Shown one piece after another: positions 13,515 through 18,233 of a stretch of 18,233 nt of DNA (position 1 is its first letter; each line of letters starts with the position of its first letter). A program made the position numbers and the translations under genes. Under the pieces are notes generated by a model that saw only the letters and a program-made list of their open reading frames with translations, was not told where the DNA came from and did no database searches. This DNA is from DASSKF01 sp035690725 (lineage in GTDB: Bacteria > Actinomycetota > Actinomycetes > Actinomycetales > Dermatophilaceae): NCBI GenBank assembly GCA_035690725.1, contig DASSKF010000140.1, forward strand, positions 1-18,233, read 5' to 3'.

Positions 13515-14891
13515 TCAGACCGAGACGCGCTCGAGCCGCTGGCCGGTGGCGGCGGGACCGACGAGCGCGACGAGGCCGGCGAGCAGCCCGGTCACGCCGA
13601 TGGCGGCGAAGCCGACGAAGAAGGAGAACGAGCCGACCACGATCGGCAGCACCAGCGCACCGAGCGCGCCGCCGGCGTGGCCGATGCCGTCGGAGAAGGC
13701 GAAGCCGGTCGACCGGGCCCGCGTCGGGAAGCTCTCGGCCGTGAAGGTGTAGGCGACCTGCAGGTAGGACCCCAGTGCCAGCGAGGCGAGGAACGCTCCC
13801 ACGTAGATCGTCGCGCTGGAGGCGAACGACCCGATGAGCAGCATGCCGACCAGCCAGACGACGGTCGCCCCCAGGATCAGCAGCCGTCGCTCGACCCGGT
13901 CGACGAGGCCGATCATGAGCGCGGCCCCGACCGGGTAGCCGATCGACCCGATGGCCAGGTAGAGGATCGAGCCGCCGACGGCAGCCCCGTGCTCCTCGAT
14001 CAGTGAGGCGGCATCCCCGAGGAAGCCGTAGTTGCCGATGTACCAGAGGAACCACATGCTCATGAAGACCGCGAGCCGTCCGGCGTAGGGCTGGTGCAGG
14101 AGGAACCGCAGTGGCACACCCCGCTGCAGCGAGACCTCGGACGGCTCCGGCTCGGGCAGGTCGATGCCCTTGTCCCGGCAGTTCCGCTCCATCCGGGCGA
14201 CGGTCTCCTCGGCCGCGTCGTCCCGGCCGTGCAGCACCTCCCACCGCGGCGACTCGGGGAGGACGAAGCGCACCGCCAGGCCCATCGCGGCGATCACACC
14301 GCCGATGACGAACAGCAACCGCCAGCCGAAGTCGAACGTCGGCACCAGTGCCAGTGCCACGAAGGGAGTCACCGCCTGGCCGACGATCCCGACGAGGAAC
14401 GTGTAGACCGCGATGCGGCCTCGTTGCCGTGCCGGCGCGAGCTCACCGAGGTAGGTCGACACCAGGTTGAGGTCGGCGCCGACACCGACGCCCGTGATGA
14501 ACCGGAAGAGGATGAGCGTCGTCAGCCCCTGGGCCGCGGCGTCACCGAACGAGCCGATCGCGGTGAGCGTGATGGTCAGGATCAGCATCCGGTAGCGGCC
14601 AAAGCTGTCCGCCAGGGTCCCGATGACGAGCGATCCGACGATGTAGCCGACCAGGCCGACGGCGAGCGCCACGAACAGGCTCTCCGACCCGGACAGGTTG
14701 AACTGCTCGTCGATGGCCGGCATGGCGAAGCCGATGTCCGTGATGTCGTAGAAGGTGAAGAAGTAGCCGATCCCGATGATCGCCAGGTAGCGGTACGGCA
14801 GTGCCCACACCGGGATCCGGTCGAGTCTGGCGAGGACGTCCACCCCGCGGTCGTCGACTCGCTCGTCGTCCGTTCGGACACCGGTGCTCAC
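13515..14891 (-). CDS. MFS transporter, sugar/metabolite porter type
   Basis: This 458-aa major facilitator superfamily protein should have 12 transmembrane helices. Visible signatures are motif A GTLADSFGRYRM after helix 2, RFITGVGVGADL in helix 4, ELAPARQRGR, PESPRWEVLHGR before the central loop, and the second-half ESFPTRARSTG. This pattern is typical of sugar-porter and aromatic-acid/metabolite-type MFS proteins. The substrate cannot be told from sequence. The start is GTG at 14891 with only a weak upstream AGAGG; an ATG-free N terminus of about 30 hydrophilic residues precedes the first helix. It is 114 nt downstream of the acyl-CoA dehydrogenase in the same direction. It ends about 310 bp before the tetritol operon and could transport a related compound, but nothing shows that. 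Confidence 0.93.
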   Translation of the reverse strand: MSTGVRTDDERVDDRGVDVLARLDRIPVWALPYRYLAIIGIGYFFTFYDITDIGFAMPAIDEQFNLSGSESLFVALAVGLVGYIVGSLVIGTLADSFGRYRMLILTITLTAIGSFGDAAAQGLTTLILFRFITGVGVGADLNLVSTYLGELAPARQRGRIAVYTFLVGIVGQAVTPFVALALVPTFDFGWRLLFVIGGVIAAMGLAVRFVLPESPRWEVLHGRDDAAEETVARMERNCRDKGIDLPEPEPSEVSLQRGVPLRFLLHQPYAGRLAVFMSMWFLWYIGNYGFLGDAASLIEEHGAAVGGSILYLAIGSIGYPVGAALMIGLVDRVERRLLILGATVVWLVGMLLIGSFASSATIYVGAFLASLALGSYLQVAYTFTAESFPTRARSTGFAFSDGIGHAGGALGALVLPIVVGSFSFFVGFAAIGVTGLLAGLVALVGPAATGQRLERVSV

Positions 14892-15005
14892 CCGAGGCCA
14901 CCACCTCTGCTGCTGATGACCTCAGGCTAGGAACGCGTCGGGAGCCGCGCAGGTCGAGCACAGCCGGTATGCCGGCCACGCCCCTGCCGTGAGTGCTCCC
15001 CGACG
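14892..15005 (-). other. Intergenic gap between acyl-CoA dehydrogenase and MFS genes
   Basis: The gap holds a small hairpin (GCCGG at 14963-14967 and CCGGC at 14972-14976, loop of 4 nt) with no T run, and no strong promoter. It could be a weak terminator, or the genes may be co-transcribed. Confidence 0.3.
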
Positions 15006-16178
15006 TCAGCGCTTGAGCAGCTGGCGGGCCATCACCATGCGCTGGATCTGGTTGGTGCCCTCGTAGATCTGCGTGATCTTGGCGTCGCGCATCATCCGCT
15101 CGACGGGGAAGTCCTTGGTGTAGCCGTAGCCGCCGAGCAGCTGCACCGCGTCGGTGGTGACCTCCATGGCGACGTCGCTGGCGTAGCACTTCGCCGCGGC
15201 ACCGAAGAACGGCAGGTCCGCGTCGCCCCGCTCGGACTTCGCGGCGGCCGCGTAGACCATCTGCCGGGCGGCCTCGAGCTTCATGCCCATGTCGGCGAGC
15301 ATGAACTGCAGCCCCTGGAAGTCGGCGATCGCCGTGCCGAACTGCTTGCGCTCCTTGACGTAGCCGAGCGCGAAGTCCAGTGCGCCCTGGGCGATCCCGA
15401 CCGCCTGCGCGCCGATCGTGACGCGGGTGTGGTCGAGGGTGCGCAGGGCGATCTTCAGGCCCTCGCCGGGCTTGCCGATGATCCGGTCCTCGGGTATCCG
15501 GCAGTCGTCGAAGTGCAGCTCCCGGGTGGGGCTGCCCTTGATCCCGAGCTTCTTCTCCGGCTCGCCGAACCCGAATCCCTCGTCGGACCTCTCGACGACG
15601 AACGCGCTGATGTTGCGGCCGCGCTCCCCGTCCGGGTCGGTGACCGCAAGGACCGTGTAGTACTCGGAGATCCCGGCGTTGGTGATCCACGACTTCTGCC
15701 CGTTCAGGACGAACGACCCGTCGGCCTGCTGGATCGCCTTGCACTTCATCGATGCCGTGTCGCTGCCGGACTCGCGCTCGGACAGGCCGTAGGAGAACAT
15801 CGCCTCCCCGCTGGCGACCGGCGGGAGGTACCTCGCCTTCAGCTCGTCGGACGCCGCCAGCAGCAAGGGCATGGTGCCGAGCTTGTTCACCGCCGGGATG
15901 AGCGAGCTCGAGGCGCAGACGCGGGCGACCTCCTCGATCACGATGCAGGTGGCGAGTGCGTCGGCGCCCACGCCGTCGTACTCCTCCGGCACGTGCGGTG
16001 CGTGGAAGTCGGCGGCCCGCAGCGCGTCGTACGACGCCTGGGGGAAGGTGCTGGCCGCGTCCACCTCCGCCGCGTGCGGGGCGACCTTGTCCTCGGCCAC
16101 CGCGCGGACGGCCTCGCGCAGGGCCTGGTGGTCCTCGGAGACGGCGAACAGCGGGTACTCGTTGGTCGAAGCGCTCAC
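15006..16178 (-). CDS. Acyl-CoA dehydrogenase family protein
   Basis: This 390-aa FAD enzyme has the length and layout of short- and branched-chain acyl-CoA dehydrogenases. It has an N-terminal helical domain, a middle beta domain (FSYGLSERESGSDTASM, about 130-146; KSWITNAGISEYYTVLAV) and a C-terminal helical domain with QLLGGYGYTKDFPVERMMRDAKI. Glu373 in YEGTNQIQRM is at the usual catalytic-base position of short-chain and related members. It should oxidise an acyl-CoA to the 2-enoyl-CoA and pass electrons to ETF. The chain specificity is not readable. The start is GTG 16178 with no ribosome-binding site but TAACAT 7 nt upstream. It lies 46 nt after the LLM gene. Confidence 0.95.
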   Translation of the reverse strand: MSASTNEYPLFAVSEDHQALREAVRAVAEDKVAPHAAEVDAASTFPQASYDALRAADFHAPHVPEEYDGVGADALATCIVIEEVARVCASSSLIPAVNKLGTMPLLLAASDELKARYLPPVASGEAMFSYGLSERESGSDTASMKCKAIQQADGSFVLNGQKSWITNAGISEYYTVLAVTDPDGERGRNISAFVVERSDEGFGFGEPEKKLGIKGSPTRELHFDDCRIPEDRIIGKPGEGLKIALRTLDHTRVTIGAQAVGIAQGALDFALGYVKERKQFGTAIADFQGLQFMLADMGMKLEAARQMVYAAAAKSERGDADLPFFGAAAKCYASDVAMEVTTDAVQLLGGYGYTKDFPVERMMRDAKITQIYEGTNQIQRMVMARQLLKR

Positions 16179-16191
16179 GTGCTGGATGTTA
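16178..16191 (-). promoter_or_regulatory. Putative leaderless -10 of the acyl-CoA dehydrogenase gene
   Basis: On the minus strand TAACAT (16191-16186) ends 7 nt before the GTG start. No Shine-Dalgarno sequence is present, which suggests a leaderless transcript independent of the upstream LLM gene. The -35 region is unremarkable. Confidence 0.35.
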
Positions 16192-16224
16192 CCCGTCGGT
16201 TCGCGCCGGCTCCGTCCCCCTGCG

Positions 16225-17241
16225 CTACGCGAGCTCGGGCATCACGAACCGCTCGAACAGGCTCATGCTCGACGGGTCGTACGCGGCGTCGAGGAAGTAG
16301 GTCACGGCGTAGGTCATCCCGGCCTTCTCCAGCCCGCGCAAGGTCTCGACGATCTGCTCGGGGGTCCCGACCGCCGGCCCGGAGGCGAGCATCTCGCGCT
16401 GCCGGTCGGCCTTGTGCTGGGGCACCCCGGCCTCGAGGTAGTGCTGGTGCGCCCAGTCGAGCCGGTCCTGCACGTCCTTCTCGGTCTCGCCGATGACCAC
16501 GTTGTAGTTCGCGCTGCGGACGATCTCGTCGAAGTCGCGGCCCACCTCCCGGCAGTGGTCGCGCAGCACCTCGCTCTTGTGCTCGAACACCTCGGGGGTG
16601 CCGTCGAAGTTGGTGTAGTCGGCGTACTCCGCGGCGATCCGCAGCGTCTTCTGCTCACCGCCGCCCGCCACCCACATCGGGATCCCGTTGCGCGGCGAGC
16701 CCTCGAGGGAGGTCCCCTGCAGCGGCCGGGGCGCGCAGAGCGCACCGTCGACCTGGTAGTGCTTCCCGTCGAGCGTGGCCGACCCGGTCGTCCACATCTG
16801 CCGGAAGATCTCCACGCCCTCGTGCAGCCGGCGGAGCCGGTCGCCGGCGCTGGGGAACCCGTAGCCGTAGGCACGCCACTCGTGCTCGTACCAGCCGCCG
16901 CCGATGCCCATCTCCAGCCGCCCCTCGGACACCATGTCGACGGTGGCGGCGACCTTCGCGAGGTACGCGGGGTTGCGGTAGCTCATGCAGGTGCACATCT
17001 GCCCCAGGCGGACCCGGTTCGTCACCGCGGCCAGCGCCGCCATCAGCGTCCACGCCTCGTGCGTCGCGTGCTCGGAGGGCTGCGGGACGGTGTGGAAGTG
17101 GTCGTAGACCCACACCGACTCCCACGCCGGCAGGTCCTCGATGCGCTCGGCCAGGCCCGCCAGCACACCCCAGTGCTGGGCGGGGTCGATGCCCACCAGG
17201 TCCATCCGCCAGCCCTGCGGCAGGAAGGTTCCGAAACGCAT
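16225..17241 (-). CDS. LLM-class flavin-dependent oxidoreductase, probably F420-dependent
   Basis: This 338-aa protein of the bacterial luciferase-like monooxygenase superfamily begins MRFGTFLPQGW and shows ESVWVYDHFHTVP, the LMAALAAVTNRVRLGQM strand-helix unit, RNPAYLAKVAATVDMVSEGRLEMGIGGGW (residues about 102-130) and GIPMWVAGGGEQKTLRIAAEYAD. These are hallmarks of the actinobacterial F420-dependent branch. F420 rather than FMN is inference. The ATG at 17241 was chosen because the fold starts there and GAGGAGGAG lies about 7 nt upstream; the frame remains open far upstream without homology. Its substrate is unknown. It is divergent from the dehydrogenase gene at 17305 and heads a same-strand set with the acyl-CoA dehydrogenase and MFS genes. 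Confidence 0.92.
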   Translation of the reverse strand: MRFGTFLPQGWRMDLVGIDPAQHWGVLAGLAERIEDLPAWESVWVYDHFHTVPQPSEHATHEAWTLMAALAAVTNRVRLGQMCTCMSYRNPAYLAKVAATVDMVSEGRLEMGIGGGWYEHEWRAYGYGFPSAGDRLRRLHEGVEIFRQMWTTGSATLDGKHYQVDGALCAPRPLQGTSLEGSPRNGIPMWVAGGGEQKTLRIAAEYADYTNFDGTPEVFEHKSEVLRDHCREVGRDFDEIVRSANYNVVIGETEKDVQDRLDWAHQHYLEAGVPQHKADRQREMLASGPAVGTPEQIVETLRGLEKAGMTYAVTYFLDAAYDPSSMSLFERFVMPELA

Positions 17242-17264
17242 GCGCCTGCTCCTCCTCGTCCGGC

Positions 17265-17281
17265 GTGCACGGCTCGTGCAC
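17265..17281. promoter_or_regulatory. Inverted repeat in the divergent promoter region
   Basis: Two GTGCAC hexamers (17265-17270 and 17276-17281) are separated by 5 nt. Each is itself palindromic, so the pair is both a direct and an inverted repeat. It lies in the 63-bp gap between the divergent LLM and UDP-glucose dehydrogenase genes and could bind a regulator or form a small hairpin. Confidence 0.4.
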
Positions 17282-17292
17282 CGGTGTGACGT

Positions 17293-17305
17293 TACTGTCT
17301 GCGCA
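17293..17305 (+). promoter_or_regulatory. Putative leaderless promoter of the UDP-glucose dehydrogenase gene
   Basis: TACTGT (17293-17298) ends 6 nt before the ATG at 17305, exactly where a leaderless -10 should sit, and no ribosome-binding site is present. No clear -35 is seen. Confidence 0.45.
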
Positions 17306-18233
17306 TGGCGTTGAGCATCTCGGTGATCGGGTTGGGTCCGCTGGGCGCGGTGCACGCGGCGTGCATGGCCGAGCTGGGGCACGAGGTCGTGGGCATCGAC
17401 GTGAGCATGCCCGAGCGGGCCCAGGACCTGGCGGCCGGTCGGACCCCGTTCTACGAGCCGGGGCTGGCCGAGCTGCTGGAGAAGGTGCTGCCCACCGGCC
17501 GGTTGCGCTTCGCCACCGACTACGCCGCCGCCGCGGAGGCCGACGTGCACTTCGTGTGCGTGGGCACCCCGCAGAAGCACGGCGAGTATGCCGCCGACCT
17601 CACCTGGATCGACGCGACCCTCGCCGGGCTGGCCCCGCACCTTGCCCGGGAGAGCCTGGTGGTCGGCAAGTCCACCGTCCCGGTCGGCACCGCCGCCCGG
17701 CTGGCCGCCCAGCTGGCCCGGACCGCGCCCGCCGGTGAGCGGGTGCGCCTGGTCTGGAACCCCGAGTTCCTGCGCGAGGGGTACGCCGTGCAGGACACCA
17801 TCGCGCCCAACCGGATCGTCTACGGCGTGGCCGACTCCGGGACCTGGGAGGAAGCCGCCACCCCCTCCGGCCGGGACGTCGCCCTGCTCGATGAGGTGTA
17901 TGCCGCCCCGCTGGCCGAGGGCATCACCCGCCTGGTCACCGACTACCAGACCGCCGAGCTGGTCAAGGCCGCCGCGAACTCCTTCCTGGCCACCAAGATC
18001 TCCTTCATCAACGCCATGTCCGAGGTCTGCGAGGCCGCCGACGCCGACGTCATCGCCCTGGCCGACGCCATCGGCATCGACGACCGGATCGGGCGCAAGT
18101 TCCTGCGCGCCGGGATCGGCTTCGGCGGCGGCTGCCTGCCCAAGGACATCCGCGCGTTCATGGCCCGCGCCGGCGAGCTCGGCGCCGACCAGGCGCTGAC
18201 CTTCCTCAAGGAGGTCGACGCCATCAACATGCG
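17305..18233 (+). CDS. UDP-glucose 6-dehydrogenase family protein (3' end outside window)
   Basis: The visible 309 residues belong to the UDP-glucose/GDP-mannose dehydrogenase family, which oxidises a nucleotide sugar to its uronate with two NAD+. The N-terminal Rossmann motif GLGPLG is at 9-14, then FVCVGTP and VGKSTVPVGT. The central domain has WNPEFLREG, Lys221 in LVKAAANSFLATKISFINAM and the catalytic Cys277 in GFGGGCLPKD. The frame is open to the last base, so the C-terminal domain is cut by the window edge rather than broken. The ATG at 17305 fits the first beta strand. UDP-glucose is the most likely substrate, for surface polysaccharide or uronate supply, but other UDP-sugars are possible. 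Confidence 0.93.
   Translation, partial: MALSISVIGLGPLGAVHAACMAELGHEVVGIDVSMPERAQDLAAGRTPFYEPGLAELLEKVLPTGRLRFATDYAAAAEADVHFVCVGTPQKHGEYAADLTWIDATLAGLAPHLARESLVVGKSTVPVGTAARLAAQLARTAPAGERVRLVWNPEFLREGYAVQDTIAPNRIVYGVADSGTWEEAATPSGRDVALLDEVYAAPLAEGITRLVTDYQTAELVKAAANSFLATKISFINAMSEVCEAADADVIALADAIGIDDRIGRKFLRAGIGFGGGCLPKDIRAFMARAGELGADQALTFLKEVDAINM

Noticed and set aside
14870..14881. GTCCGTTCGGAC as another copy of the operator
   Set aside because: It lacks the GAACG half of the CGTTCnGAACG core and lies in the 5' coding part of the MFS gene.
1..18233. CRISPR arrays, insertion sequences or phage genes
   Set aside because: No regularly spaced repeats, transposase motifs or terminal inverted repeats were seen. 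The only long direct repeat is the 21-bp pair near 3500.

Overview
The window is dense, very GC-rich DNA, almost certainly from an actinobacterium. The main signs are GTG starts, putative leaderless -10/ATG arrangements, an F420-type luciferase-like oxidoreductase, and a tetritol gene set closest to what I know from Mycobacterium smegmatis. I cannot name the genus.

Region 1 (1-3474, + strand) is a selenocysteine module: selC (tRNA-Sec, UCA anticodon), selA and selB. No selenoprotein gene is visible in the window, so the substrates of this machinery lie elsewhere.

Region 2 (3512-13430, all - strand) is a complete predicted erythritol/L-threitol uptake and catabolism cluster. In transcription order it holds a possible short leader peptide, a DUF2291 membrane-anchored protein, a two-domain sugar ABC ATPase, a CUT2 permease, a lipoprotein solute-binding protein, a strong hairpin, a DeoR-family regulator, erythritol/L-threitol dehydrogenase (EltD), L-erythrulose kinase (LerK, fused DhaK-DhaL), an RpiB-type isomerase (DerI) and a TIM-like isomerase (LerI). 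The inferred route is erythritol or L-threitol to L-erythrulose (EltD), L-erythrulose 1-phosphate (LerK), D-erythrulose 4-phosphate (LerI), then D-erythrose 4-phosphate (DerI), which enters the pentose phosphate pathway. The D-threitol enzymes DthD and DerK are absent. The control region upstream has a perfect TTGACA -35 and two palindromes of core CGTTCnGAACG whose centres are exactly 50 bp apart. A third perfect copy of the core lies inside lerK.

Region 3 (13515-17241, - strand) holds an MFS transporter, an acyl-CoA dehydrogenase and an LLM-class flavin-dependent oxidoreductase. They share one direction, but their common substrate is unknown. Region 4 (17305 to the window end, + strand) is a UDP-glucose 6-dehydrogenase-family gene cut off by the window edge. 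It is divergent from the LLM gene across a 63-bp gap.

The tetritol cluster sits between housekeeping-like blocks and looks slightly less GC-rich by eye. Together with a 21-bp direct repeat at its selB-side edge, this suggests, without proving, that it is an inserted accessory module.
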